Positions 1 through 8,398 of a stretch of DNA of 64,000 nt are shown here, one piece after another. This stretch comes from Pelagihabitans sp947500445. GTDB lineage: Bacteria; Bacteroidota; Bacteroidia; Flavobacteriales; Flavobacteriaceae. Location of the stretch: positions 1 through 64,000 of the forward strand of contig NZ_JBNGOP010000022.1 in NCBI RefSeq assembly GCF_050589625.1, read 5' to 3'. The notes under the pieces were generated by a model. It was not told where the DNA came from. It was given only the letters and a program-made list of their open reading frames with translations, and did not search any database. Every line of letters begins with the position of its first letter. The first letter of the stretch is position 1. A program made the position numbers and the translations under genes.

Positions 1-75
1 CCACGTCGATAGGCCATAGGTGCAAGGGCGGCAACGTCCGTAGCCGAGTGGTACTAATTGCCCGTCGAGCTTGCG
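1..75 (+). rRNA. 23S ribosomal RNA, 3' end (partial)
   Basis: The first bases contain the highly conserved 3'-terminal region of 23S rRNA, including GTACTAATTGCCCGT, which is the bacterial GTACTAAT..CCGTGAGGCTT end. The gene begins outside the window. The exact 3' end is estimated, because the 5' partner strand of helix 1 is not visible. It is followed after about 170 bases by 5S rRNA on the same strand, the usual rrn operon order. Confidence 0.9.
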
Positions 76-82
76 CAAGGCT

Positions 83-104
83 CCCCTTCCCGCAAGGGAA
101 GGGG
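83..104 (+). other. Hairpin in the 23S-5S spacer
   Basis: A perfect 9-bp stem (CCCCTTCCC / GGGAAGGGG) closed by a GCAA tetraloop lies just after the 23S 3' end. It has no following T-run long enough to be convincing as a terminator at its base, so a processing or spacer-structure role is more likely. A T-run does appear about 10 bases further on (115-124). Confidence 0.55.
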
Positions 105-244
105 GGCACGAATCCTTTTTTTTTAAGTACGTACCTTCCCATGGAATACCTGTAATACGATTTTTGCACTGTCCCATTATTATGTCAAGGATTCCCAAGG
201 GAATTCTTTAAAATATCAGCGCCCCCGTGCGGGGGACGACAATT

Positions 245-352
245 TAGGTGGCCATGGCAACGGGGCCCACCCCTTACCATTCCGAACAGGGAAGTTAAGC
301 CCGTTAGCGCCGATGGTACTGCTATACCAAGTGGGAGAGTAGGTCGCCGCCT
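245..352 (+). rRNA. rrf: 5S ribosomal RNA
   Basis: The segment carries the conserved 5S core CCATTCCGAACAGGGAAG and GAGAGTAGG, with the ends TTAGGTGGC and GTCGCCGCC pairing as helix I. Length of about 108 nt is normal for the family. It is followed directly by a strong terminator, so it closes the rrn operon. Ends are estimated to within a few bases. Confidence 0.92.
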
Positions 353-361
353 TACTTCGAA

Positions 362-392
362 AACCCCCTCCAGTAACGGAGGGGGTTTTTTT
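362..392 (+). terminator. Rho-independent terminator of the rrn operon
   Basis: ACCCCCTCC pairs with GGAGGGGGT, followed by a run of seven T. It lies 10 bases after the 5S rRNA. Confidence 0.9.
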
Positions 393-585
393 ATCGCCCG
401 ACATGAAATCTGAAAAATAATACCGGAAAAAGAACGAACGAACCGCTACTCCTTATTATTTTTAACAACCTTTATAAGGTTGTCCATAGCTAATAGGCAT
501 ATGAAGAAATAATCCTGAAAATACATAACGTTTTTACTGAAAAACGTCCTTATACCAACTGTAATCTGTTTAAAATACAAATACT

Positions 586-978
586 ATGAAATATATTACA
601 AAGGGAGAAGGTATCCCACAATGGTCCAATCCAATTAGTCATGCCGTGGTGGTCAATAACATGTGTTTTATAAGTGGTCAATTATCGGTAGACCCGGATG
701 GATCGTATCGTACCGGAACAATTTTGGAGGAGGGAAAATTGGCATTTTCCAATTTTTTTGCAGTACTGCATCATGCCAATTTTAGGAAAGACGATATCGT
801 TTTTATTGACATTGCATTTGATAATCTTGACGATTTAGCGGAAATAGATGCATTGTATAAAAGATTATTTCCCGAGAACAAGAGACCCGCCAGAACAATA
901 TACCAGGCCGAGGCCCTTCCTTTTGGTGGTAAAATAAAAATAACGGGTACCGCTGTTAAAGAGCTATTGGCGCAATAG
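586..978 (+). CDS. RidA family protein (reactive intermediate/imine deaminase)
   Basis: A 130-residue protein of the YjgF/YER057c/UK114 (RidA) family. Family members form cytoplasmic trimers that hydrolyse enamine/imine intermediates released by PLP enzymes. The N-terminal half has the family pattern of a strand reading VNNMCFISGQLSVDP, and the C-terminal part has the diagnostic RPARTIYQAEALPFGGKIKI, in which the arginine binds the substrate carboxylate in canonical RidA; here the position is occupied by R at 'KRPAR/TIYQ', so the deaminase role is plausible but not certain. Length matches the family. It stands alone 180 bases after the rrn terminator; a PAQR-type gene follows on the same strand. 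Confidence 0.85.
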   Translation: MKYITKGEGIPQWSNPISHAVVVNNMCFISGQLSVDPDGSYRTGTILEEGKLAFSNFFAVLHHANFRKDDIVFIDIAFDNLDDLAEIDALYKRLFPENKRPARTIYQAEALPFGGKIKITGTAVKELLAQ

Positions 979-1050
979 TATTACCAGAATATAAGGACTG
1001 GTTTGAGGGGCGAACAGTTTTCTTTTTTCTTACTTTATTTGAATTGCTTT

Positions 1051-1677
1051 ATGTTGGCCATGTTATCCTTAGAAGAAAAGTTGAATACGCTTTCCCATGC
1101 AATGGGCGTATTGTTTGGTAGTATCGGTCTGTTTTACCTGCTTCAAGAAAATAGTGTTGCAACCCCTTACGCAACACTTTCCATATGGGTATATAGTGGT
1201 TGTTTTGTCATCTTGTTTATGGCTTCTACCGCGTATCATTTGGTAACCGATGTGGATTTAAAGAGAAAACTTCGGGTATTCGACCATATTAGCATATACA
1301 TGCTCATTGCAGGTACGTATACCCCCGTTGCCCTTATCGCTTTGGAAGATAGTAAAGGGTGGCCGCTTTTTTATTCCGTTTGGGGCCTTACCGCCATTGG
1401 CACATTTTTTAAACTTTTTTTTACCGGGAAGTACGAGTGGCTCTCCCTTTTGTTGTATCTGCTCATGGGATGGTTGATTATTGTTGATTTCACCAGCTTG
1501 TATGCCGCGATATCGGATTTAGGATTGCTGTTGCTCTTTTTGGGAGGGATGTTCTATACGGTCGGCATTGTATTTTATGCCATACATAAAATTCCTTATA
1601 ACCATTTTATATGGCACCTGTTCGTGTTGGCCGGGGCCGTATCCCATTGGTTTTTTATTTGCAATGATATTATTTGA
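1051..1677 (+). CDS. PAQR / hemolysin III family membrane protein
   Basis: A seven-helix integral membrane protein of the hemolysin III/PAQR family. Visible signatures are STAYHLV after the second helix, the FDHISIYMLIAGTYTP block, and HKIPYNHFIWHLFVLAGAVSHW near the C-terminus; the conserved His/Asp residues of these blocks bind zinc in PAQR receptors and point to a hydrolase-like active site. The frame is open from a TTG at 1003, but the extra residues do not match the family; ATG at 1051 or 1060 (giving MLSLEEKLNTLSHA) is preferred. Bacterial physiological function is not established. It follows ridA by about 70 bases, possibly cotranscribed. Confidence 0.85.
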   Translation: MLAMLSLEEKLNTLSHAMGVLFGSIGLFYLLQENSVATPYATLSIWVYSGCFVILFMASTAYHLVTDVDLKRKLRVFDHISIYMLIAGTYTPVALIALEDSKGWPLFYSVWGLTAIGTFFKLFFTGKYEWLSLLLYLLMGWLIIVDFTSLYAAISDLGLLLLFLGGMFYTVGIVFYAIHKIPYNHFIWHLFVLAGAVSHWFFICNDII

Positions 1678-1690
1678 ATATGGCGCCACA

Positions 1691-2617
1691 TTAGTTTTTT
1701 AAAGGCGTATCATCACAAACAAGGTCTCCGCAAACGTACTGTAACCCATCCAAAAGAAATTGGAGCATTCCTTCGTGTTCGTAGCTTTGCGGATTGTGCG
1801 AAGGCGATGCATAAAAAACACGCCCTTGGCCGTACCGCTTTACCCAGGAAACATAACAGATGTTGTCGGTACTAGTGCCTTCCTTTTTTTCTGTTATGGC
1901 ATCAGCTTCCATATAGAGTAGTGGATGGAAGTCGGTATTAAAATAGGCATTGTTGAAAAAATAAGGTTCATCAACATGTTCGAAGTCAATTCCCTTGAAA
2001 GCCTTGGTCAAGGGATGCTCCGCATCCACGGTCTTTACGGTAACCTTTTGTTGCACGGGATGATAATCAAAACTTCCCCCTACCATTTTCCCGAAAGCTT
2101 CGGACTTGTTCAGCATCGTAATACCACCATGTAAAACAAAGAGTCCCCCTCCGGTCGTAACATAATCCAAAAGGTTTTGTTGAAACTGCTGGGCCTTTTT
2201 TAACTGCTGCGTTTCGGTCAGGGAGCTATCCTTCTTGATGATGTCCCAAAACAGGTCGCGTTTATCCCTTTCCGAACAGTTATTGTTTAGGATTACCGCG
2301 TCAAATTTCGCAAGATTTTCTGCTTCAAAAGCCGTGATTTTGTTGGATGAGGACACCTTAAAAGCGCCTGATTTTTCTGCTACCGTGCGCATTACCGTTT
2401 CAGTATGTGGAATGGTCCAGTGCTCATATCCCGTATGCAATGAAAAAATTAAAATATTTCTATTCTTTGTGGCCGGAACGGTAGTTTTGGATGGGGCCAT
2501 GGCGGTAATTTTAGCGGTCCAAGCATCCGTGAGTTCAAAAGGCTCCAGTTCTTGGCCAAAGCAAAAAGAACCGTAAAAACCGATTAGCATCCAGAAGTAT
2601 ACGTTCGTTCTCTTCAT
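1691..2617 (-). CDS. Exported ThuA domain protein
   Basis: A 308-residue protein with a cleavable signal peptide (hydrophobic 5-20, FGQE processing region) followed by a ThuA-like, glutamine amidotransferase-type fold. Seen: NILIFSLHTGYEHW at the first strand, DAVILNNNC, the GGGLFVLHGG turn, and FDYHPVQQKVTVK, all typical of ThuA. In Bacteroidota ThuA proteins often accompany 3-keto-sugar or PQQ/cytochrome sugar dehydrogenase genes, and act in the periplasm; the specific reaction is not known. The gene faces the PAQR gene convergently (13-bp gap). No partner sugar genes lie immediately beside it. Confidence 0.82.
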   Translation of the reverse strand: MKRTNVYFWMLIGFYGSFCFGQELEPFELTDAWTAKITAMAPSKTTVPATKNRNILIFSLHTGYEHWTIPHTETVMRTVAEKSGAFKVSSSNKITAFEAENLAKFDAVILNNNCSERDKRDLFWDIIKKDSSLTETQQLKKAQQFQQNLLDYVTTGGGLFVLHGGITMLNKSEAFGKMVGGSFDYHPVQQKVTVKTVDAEHPLTKAFKGIDFEHVDEPYFFNNAYFNTDFHPLLYMEADAITEKKEGTSTDNICYVSWVKRYGQGRVFYASPSHNPQSYEHEGMLQFLLDGLQYVCGDLVCDDTPLKN

Positions 2618-2765
2618 GTCGTAAATGGAAATTTCGTTAAGATCAATGCCGAAAGATACTATATCTCGCTCAAACGATATCGGACGCAGGTGTTGTGGCT
2701 ACAGGTCTTCTTGGTCTTTGGTAAAGAATCAAATAGTATTACGGGATTTCTTTACGGCCTTCTGG

Positions 2766-3200
2766 TTAAGCGGGATAGTCCAGAACGGTTTTATAAGTAT
2801 CGAAAAAGTCTTCGAACGATAGCATTTTTTCATTCAGGAACAGCATCGTTTCTTGCCAGGTGTTCTTGTCGTGAATGGATACGTTTTCTTTGATTACGAT
2901 AATTCGGGACACTTCTTTACCATCTTCGAGTATACCCGTTTCTTCAAATATCGCATCGTGAAGGTAGTCCTGTAATAATATGGTTTTCAACGAAGTCAAG
3001 CGTTCCCATAGGGTAATTCGGTGTTCTAGGTCGTGCGTATTTATTTGCAACGAAACCAGGGCCATGTTCCGGTCGAAATGAAATTTAAAGGCCAAGTCCT
3101 TGATGCCCGTTTTATACCGGATCCATTTTTTGGGATATGATTTCCCGAAGGAAATCCAAAAGTCCTGCCGCAGCCGTTTGGAAGCTTCTTTACTGAACAT
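2766..3200 (-). CDS. DUF4268 domain protein
   Basis: A 144-residue cytoplasmic protein with no signal peptide or membrane segment. It matches the short DUF4268 proteins common in Flavobacteriia: an N-terminal DFWISFGKSYPK, a basic-aromatic central strand and a C-terminal W-x-x-T/FFDTYK region. The fold of the family is PD-(D/E)XK-like in longer members, but nuclease activity is not shown for this form and I do not claim it. Its ATG overlaps the stop codon of the upstream ZIP gene by one base (TAATG), so the two are almost certainly cotranscribed and translationally coupled. Confidence 0.78.
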   Translation of the reverse strand: MFSKEASKRLRQDFWISFGKSYPKKWIRYKTGIKDLAFKFHFDRNMALVSLQINTHDLEHRITLWERLTSLKTILLQDYLHDAIFEETGILEDGKEVSRIIVIKENVSIHDKNTWQETMLFLNEKMLSFEDFFDTYKTVLDYPA

Positions 3201-3871
3201 TAGAGAAAATATGCGATACCGATTCCCATCGCGATTACGACAAGTTTTCTGAGGTTGAACTTATGGCCTTCCGAACTTTCAAAAAGAATTACGGTAGAGA
3301 TATGCAAGAACACCCCAATAACCAACGCTTTGATCACCGTACTGTAGGTCGCCACCCAGGGTATGTTATGCGAAACAAAACTACCCAAGGGGGTCATTAG
3401 CGAAAACAGTACGATAAAGAAAACGGCTTTTTGAATACCCATTTTCGAATTCACCAGGAATATACTTAAGATAATGGCAATAGGAATTTTATGGATAAGG
3501 ATACCATACAGCATCAGCTGATGCTCTTCAATGGGAAACCCTTCCAGAAAAGAATGGACCGACAGGCTGATGAAAAGCGACCAGGGAAACGCGGAAGCGT
3601 CCGTCTGTAAATGTACATGGCCATGTTCCGCCCCTTTGGAAAAAAATTCAAGGAATATTTGCAACAAAATGCCCAGCATAATGAACAGGCCCACTTTTTT
3701 TGCATTACCGGCTTCGTATACTTCCGGTAAAAGTTCGAAAACGGTCAATGCGAGCAAAAAGGCCCCACTAAAGGCAAGCAACAGTTTAAAATGGCCTTTC
3801 TTTTTTGGCCGTGTAATATACACGGGCATAAAACTCAGAAGAACGGCCAATACAGGTAAAATGTATGTCAT
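3200..3871 (-). CDS. ZIP family divalent metal transporter
   Basis: A 223-residue inner-membrane protein with about seven or eight hydrophobic helices. The two metal-binding helices of the ZIP family are visible: HSFLEGFPI (TM4 type, H-x3-G) and LIHKIPIAIILS (TM5 type, HKxP). A histidine-bearing loop, GAEHGHVHLQ, lies between TM3 and TM4 as in other ZIP carriers. Likely imports Zn or a related divalent ion; specificity cannot be read. First gene of a two-gene operon with the DUF4268 gene. Confidence 0.87.
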   Translation of the reverse strand: MTYILPVLAVLLSFMPVYITRPKKKGHFKLLLAFSGAFLLALTVFELLPEVYEAGNAKKVGLFIMLGILLQIFLEFFSKGAEHGHVHLQTDASAFPWSLFISLSVHSFLEGFPIEEHQLMLYGILIHKIPIAIILSIFLVNSKMGIQKAVFFIVLFSLMTPLGSFVSHNIPWVATYSTVIKALVIGVFLHISTVILFESSEGHKFNLRKLVVIAMGIGIAYFL

Positions 3872-3998
3872 TAACGTAACTCAGGTGAAGCGGGACAACC
3901 CAAAAAAGGTTTTTCACTTATTGGCGTGCCGATTACTTCGTTGGTTTTATCGTAAGGGGTAAAATTAACCTATTTTTGCGATTGAAAGGAGCAAGTTT

Positions 3999-5162
3999 AT
4001 GAACAATAATTTTAAGATGGTGGCCAAAACACTTTTTGGTTTTGAGCCGCTGTTGGCACAGGAATTACGCAAGTTGGGAGCCGGTAATGTTCAAGAGGGT
4101 ACCCGAAGTGTCTCCTTTGAAGGGGATACCGGTTTTATGTACAAGGCCAACCTTTGTTTGCGAACGGCCATAAAAATTATAAAACCGATCCATTCGTTCC
4201 CCGTTTGCAATGAAAATCAGCTGTATCGGGAAATTTATAACATGTCTTGGGCGGAATACCTTTCCTTGGATACTTCTTTTGCCATAGATGCCACGGTAAA
4301 CTCCGATCATTTTTCCCATTCGTTATATGTATCGCAAAAGGTAAAGGACGCCATAGTGGACAAGTTTCGGAAAACCGATGGTGCGCGGCCCGATGTGGAT
4401 GTGAAGTTCCCCGATTTAAGGATCAACATTCACATCTATAAAGAACATTGCAATGTGTCTTTGGATAGTTCCGGACGTTCGTTGCATCAGCGGGGCTACC
4501 GTACCGCCACCAATATTGCCCCGATCAATGAAGTACTTGCCGCAGGACTGTTATTGCTAAGCGGCTGGGACGGGCAGTGCGATTTTTTAGATCCCATGTG
4601 CGGGAGCGGTACTTTTTTGACCGAAGCCGCCATGATCGCCTGTAATATTCCCGCCAACATCAACCGAAAGGAATTTGCTTTTGAAAAATGGGAGGATTTT
4701 GATCAAGAACTGTTCGAGAAAATTATAGCGGTCAGCTTGAAAAAAACACGTGAGTTTTCACATACGATCATCGGGTACGATAAGGCACCTTCCGCAGTGA
4801 GAAAAGCGCAGGATAATATTGAAAATGCCAACCTCACAGATTATATTACCGTATCTCGAAAAAACTTTTTTAAAACGGAAAAGGAGGTGGACGGTCCATT
4901 ACATATGGTTTTTAACCCGCCCTATGGAGAACGGTTGAATTTGGATATGGAGGATTTTTATGCCTCCATTGGGGATACCCTAAAGCAAGCGTACCCTGGT
5001 ACCGAGGCATGGTTCATTACGTCGAATTTAGAGGCTTTAAAATATGTGGGGCTGCGACCGTCACGAAAAATTAAGGTGTTCAATAGCCATTTGGAGTCCC
5101 GTTTGGTCAAATACGTCATGTACGAGGGAAGTAAAAAGGCAAAGTATCAAGATCAAAAATAA
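3999..5162 (+). CDS. THUMP-domain class I rRNA methyltransferase (RlmL N-half type)
   Basis: A 387-residue cytoplasmic SAM-dependent RNA methyltransferase. Residues about 50-165 form the THUMP RNA-binding domain; the Rossmann domain starts with LDPMCGSGTFLTEAA (motif I), and the catalytic N6/N2-type motif is NPPYGERL. This arrangement matches the m2G2445 methyltransferase half of E. coli RlmL; unlike that fusion, no RlmK half is present, which is usual in Bacteroidota. A TATTTTTG -7-like box is at 3971-3978, 20 bases ahead of the ATG. Confidence 0.9.
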   Translation: MNNNFKMVAKTLFGFEPLLAQELRKLGAGNVQEGTRSVSFEGDTGFMYKANLCLRTAIKIIKPIHSFPVCNENQLYREIYNMSWAEYLSLDTSFAIDATVNSDHFSHSLYVSQKVKDAIVDKFRKTDGARPDVDVKFPDLRINIHIYKEHCNVSLDSSGRSLHQRGYRTATNIAPINEVLAAGLLLLSGWDGQCDFLDPMCGSGTFLTEAAMIACNIPANINRKEFAFEKWEDFDQELFEKIIAVSLKKTREFSHTIIGYDKAPSAVRKAQDNIENANLTDYITVSRKNFFKTEKEVDGPLHMVFNPPYGERLNLDMEDFYASIGDTLKQAYPGTEAWFITSNLEALKYVGLRPSRKIKVFNSHLESRLVKYVMYEGSKKAKYQDQK

Positions 5163-5231
5163 GCCTAGGCTCATCTTTTATAGAATCCGACGGAATCGGA
5201 AGCTACTTTTCCAATAGTAGATGTAGCACGT

Positions 5232-6038
5232 TTATGGCCGTTCTTCGGTATCCGTTTCCGTGGCCTCTTCTTGTTTTTTCCGTTTCTTGTAGAGCGGAAC
5301 CAAATAGGTAATCGAGTAGTTGTAGCCTACACCAAATCGGCTGCCGTCGGTGACTTTGTTAAAACCGGGGATGAATAAATTCCGAAATGCCGTAGACTCC
5401 TTATCCGGATTGGTAATCAAAATGCCCAAGCGGATGCTACCGCCCAAATATAGATTGTGAAAAAGTTCCATTTTCATTCCTACTACCCCTTCGATCCACG
5501 ATGCGGTACGCCCTTTAAACTCGCGTTCCGGTAAAGCACCGGGAGTAAAGCCCGTGGGATTCCAATACCGATTGGACTCGTATATGTTATAGTTGTTCAC
5601 GGTTTGGCTAAAAGAGGAAAACGCATATCTTCCACCTACCGTAATCATATTCTGTTCGCCGTACCAATTGCCATACGTATTGTAGTCGACACCCAGCTTA
5701 ATATAACTGCCGGAAGCCGTAAAGGTATACAGTTCGCCGTCGCCCGTGTCAATTTGGTTTTCACCAACGGTTTCGGTACGTGTTTTCTTTTCGTTTCCCA
5801 ATTCTCCCGCCAAATAGAGCTTTTGTGACAAACGGTAATCCCCAACGAATTCCAAGCCCGTGTAGTTATCATCAAAAAAAGAAGTGATCGGTCTGCTCAG
5901 ATCGATACCCACACGAAGTCCGTATGGTTGCTTGTATACCAATGTATCCTTTGGGTTCAGATCGATGGTTTTGTCCTCTTGGGCGTAGGCAACCACGGCG
6001 ACCAATAATAGAAAAAGGCTAGTGCAGTATCTTAACAT
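5232..6038 (-). CDS. DUF6048 family outer-membrane-associated protein
   Basis: A 268-residue exported protein with a clear signal peptide ending at AYAQE. The rest is rich in alternating aromatic strands (for example YKQPYGLRVGIDLSRPI and FGVGYNYSITYLVPLYKKRKK), typical of a small outer-membrane beta-barrel. It matches the DUF6048 proteins that in flavobacteria lie downstream of rlmD and a DUF6452 lipoprotein. Its start overlaps the end of the DUF6452 gene by 20 bases, so it is the last gene of that operon. Function unknown. Confidence 0.8.
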   Translation of the reverse strand: MLRYCTSLFLLLVAVVAYAQEDKTIDLNPKDTLVYKQPYGLRVGIDLSRPITSFFDDNYTGLEFVGDYRLSQKLYLAGELGNEKKTRTETVGENQIDTGDGELYTFTASGSYIKLGVDYNTYGNWYGEQNMITVGGRYAFSSFSQTVNNYNIYESNRYWNPTGFTPGALPEREFKGRTASWIEGVVGMKMELFHNLYLGGSIRLGILITNPDKESTAFRNLFIPGFNKVTDGSRFGVGYNYSITYLVPLYKKRKKQEEATETDTEERP

Positions 6039-6519
6039 GGGCCGAGGTTGAATTTTCTATTAAGGGAGTAACCAGTCTTATTTCGTTGATCCATAGACTG
6101 TCATCTGCAATGGTGTTTGCCGACAAATCATTGTAGTTCACGATGTAGCCACATCCCCTGGAAAAGAATATTTCTTCCGCAACATAGGAAATGGTAACGG
6201 TATCGATATTCGCTGCAGTGGCATCATCGGTGGCATTGGTAGAAAAAATAAAAGTGGAATTTCCTTGATCTACCCGTAACGGTATGGCTATGGAATCGAA
6301 GGTGTCTTCGTCATCTTCCCAAATTCCCAAAAGCGTATCCGCATTAATGCCTCTAACTTCTAGGGAAGGAACCGCTTTTACAATGGCGGTATCTTCTTGA
6401 TCATAAAATCGGATTACCAATAGGGGAGTGTCGTTATCCACACAAATGTCGTCTTTCTCGCAAGAAGCGACAGTTATGATTCCTAAGAACAATAAGACAA
6501 TGGTGATGCTTTTATACAT
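6019..6519 (-). CDS. DUF6452 family lipoprotein
   Basis: A 166-residue lipoprotein from ATG 6519, chosen because it gives a proper SPII signal peptide (MYKSITIVLLFLGIITVASC) and lies just after the rlmD stop; a longer frame from 6555 would run inside rlmD and spoil the signal. The mature protein begins CEKDDICVDNDTPLLVIRFYD and ends in beta-rich sequence with a CGYIVNYNDL segment, typical of DUF6452. It lies between rlmD and the DUF6048 gene, the conserved flavobacterial order. Function unknown; perhaps an envelope pair with the DUF6048 barrel. Confidence 0.82.
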   Translation of the reverse strand: MYKSITIVLLFLGIITVASCEKDDICVDNDTPLLVIRFYDQEDTAIVKAVPSLEVRGINADTLLGIWEDDEDTFDSIAIPLRVDQGNSTFIFSTNATDDATAANIDTVTISYVAEEIFFSRGCGYIVNYNDLSANTIADDSLWINEIRLVTPLIENSTSAHVKILH

Positions 6520-6523
6520 GGGC

Positions 6524-7933
6524 CTATAACTTTTCCAAAAGTACAACATTTTCAACGTGATGGGTCTGAGGGAAGAGATCTACCGGTTGTACTTTGGTTA
6601 CTTGGTATTTCTCCTTCAGCAATGCCAGGTCACGCGCTTGTGTAGCGCTATTACAGCTCACATAAACGATTTTTTGGGGAGCGATCTGCAATAGTTGTTG
6701 CACAACATCCTTATGCATACCGTCCCTTGGTGGGTCGGTAATGATTACATCGGGCGTTCCGTTCGCCGCAATAAAGGCATCGTTAAAAACGGTTTTCATG
6801 TCCCCGGTAAAGAAATCGACATTCTCGATCTTGTTATGTACCGCATTTTCTTTTGCCGCAATAATTGCGTCGGGTACGGATTCGATGCCCACCACCTTTT
6901 TTGCCTTCTTTGCCACAAACTGAGCAATGGTACCGGTACCGGTGTACAGATCATATACCAATTCCTCACCGGTAAGCCCGGCGAAATCCCTAGTGATCTT
7001 ATACAGTTCGTATGCTTGTCGCGAGTTGGTCTGGTAAAAGGATTTTGCATTGATTTTAAACTGAAGTCCTTCCATTTCTTCCATAATGTATTCCCTACCG
7101 CTATGGCAATGGACCTCTTGATCGTATATGGTGTCGTTCTTTTTTTGGTTGATGACATAAAGCAAGGCCGTAATTTCGGGAAAGGTTTGTTGCAAGTGGT
7201 TCAATAGCAGTTCCCGTTTTGCCGTATCGTCTTCAAAAAACTGGATCAATACCATAATTTCTCCCGTAGAAGCGGTGCGCAGCATTAAGGTTCTGAGCAG
7301 TCCTTCTTGTTTACGGGGATTAAAGAAGCTGAGCCCGTTGCGAATGGAAAACTCCTTTGTTTCCAAACGGATGGCGTTGGAGGGATCTTGTTGTAAGTGA
7401 CATTTTTTAATGTCCAGTATTTTGTCCCACATGCCCGGAATATGAAAACCAAGCGCGTCTTTGTCGGTAATTGCGACATCGGAACGGATCTCTTCCAAAG
7501 TCATCCATCGGCTGTTCGAAAATGAGAATTCCATTTTGTTGCGATAAAAATAGGGTTCCGCAGCCCCTAAAATAGGAGTGGTTGCCGGAAGGTCCAAATG
7601 CCCTATTCTCCTTAGGTTGTTCTCTACTTCCCGTTGCTTGTAGAACAGTTGGTGTTCGTAGCCCATGTTTTGCCATTTACAACCCCCGCATACGCCAAAA
7701 TGGGCACAGACCGGTTCGGTACGTTTTGGTGACAGTTCATGAAAAACCGTGGCGACCCCTTCATAATATGCTTTTCGCTTTTTTAGGGTCTGCACATCCA
7801 CAACATCGCCGGGAACGGTATTGGAAAGAAAGATGACCCTACCATCGGGCGCCTTCCCGATCGTTTTTCCCTTTGCTCCCGCATCTACTACCATTACCTT
7901 TTCGAAAAACGGCTTTTTCTTCTTTTTTCGCAT
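6524..7933 (-). CDS. rlmD: 23S rRNA (uracil-1939-C5)-methyltransferase RlmD
   Basis: A 469-residue cytoplasmic methyltransferase of the RlmD/TrmA family. N-terminal TRAM domain (residues about 10-65); the [4Fe-4S] cluster cysteines in CAHFGVCGGCKWQ with a further Cys downstream; SAM-binding DLYTGTGTIAQFVA; TDPPRDG; and the nucleophilic cysteine in YVSCNSATQARDL. ATG 7933 is chosen over the frame's earlier ATG at 7960 because the basic MRKKKKKPF start is typical. It heads the rlmD-DUF6452-DUF6048 operon. The symbol follows family usage in Bacteroidota; the exact target uridine is inferred. Confidence 0.9.
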   Translation of the reverse strand: MRKKKKKPFFEKVMVVDAGAKGKTIGKAPDGRVIFLSNTVPGDVVDVQTLKKRKAYYEGVATVFHELSPKRTEPVCAHFGVCGGCKWQNMGYEHQLFYKQREVENNLRRIGHLDLPATTPILGAAEPYFYRNKMEFSFSNSRWMTLEEIRSDVAITDKDALGFHIPGMWDKILDIKKCHLQQDPSNAIRLETKEFSIRNGLSFFNPRKQEGLLRTLMLRTASTGEIMVLIQFFEDDTAKRELLLNHLQQTFPEITALLYVINQKKNDTIYDQEVHCHSGREYIMEEMEGLQFKINAKSFYQTNSRQAYELYKITRDFAGLTGEELVYDLYTGTGTIAQFVAKKAKKVVGIESVPDAIIAAKENAVHNKIENVDFFTGDMKTVFNDAFIAANGTPDVIITDPPRDGMHKDVVQQLLQIAPQKIVYVSCNSATQARDLALLKEKYQVTKVQPVDLFPQTHHVENVVLLEKL

Positions 7934-8398
7934 GGGGCAAAAGTAAGCATCACAATGCATTTATGGCGCCTATCGGATGCCCTTTGCTATCAAAAAAAAG
8001 TTAAAACATAGGGCTTTGGCCTTGTTTTGTTTCGCTAGTATATGAAAAGAAGCGGTAGGGAATGCTCCGCTTGTGTAATCCTAACTTTTGGAATCTTTCG
8101 ATAGCGGGACTTTATACCATTTCTGGTGTTAAATTAGGTAAATAAAAACCAGGGATTTTTTGGGTAGGCGAAAAAGAAAATCCAAGCATAGCAGTAGCTA
8201 TGGTTAGCTTTTATTTTGAAGCATACCCGGAAAAGGACAATTTTTAATGGGTAATTTAACACCAGAAATGGTATTAGTCCGAAAAGGGTAACGCCTTCTT
8301 TTGTGCCATTTTTACTCCAAAAGGGTTCGGTATGTGGTCGTTTTGGGAAAACCAGGTATGCTGTTGAAATGGAATCGCAACCCTTATGGTATGCCCGA
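7934..8398. other. Non-coding gap containing a 161-bp palindromic element
   Basis: No reading frame with family resemblance is present. The stretch holds palindromic repeat copy A (8114-8274). The remainder upstream of rlmD (7934-8110) is AT-rich and presumably carries the rlmD promoter; I see no clear TAnnTTTG box on the minus strand. Confidence 0.6.
8114..8274. repeat. Palindromic interspersed repeat, copy A (161 bp)
   Basis: Left end ATACCATTTCTGGTGTTAAA and right end TTTAACACCAGAAATGGTAT are perfect inverted repeats. An inner pair (GGGTAGGC.. / ..GCATACCC) and the apical core CATAGCAGTAGCTATG (8188-8203) extend the palindrome. Reverse-complemented, it aligns over its full 161 bp with copy B at 17672. 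It lies just after the stop of the minus-strand gene at 8399. Confidence 0.85.

Noticed and set aside
216..404. Minus-strand reading frame over the 5S rRNA
   Set aside because: It runs antisense across 5S rRNA and its terminator and has no protein-like features.
545..580. ATACCAACTGTAAT.. resembling a repeat end before ridA
   Set aside because: Only six or seven bases match the terminal repeat and no partner arm or apex is present.
1003..1050. TTG start for the PAQR gene
   Set aside because: The extra N-terminal residues do not match the family; ATG 1051 or 1060 fits better.
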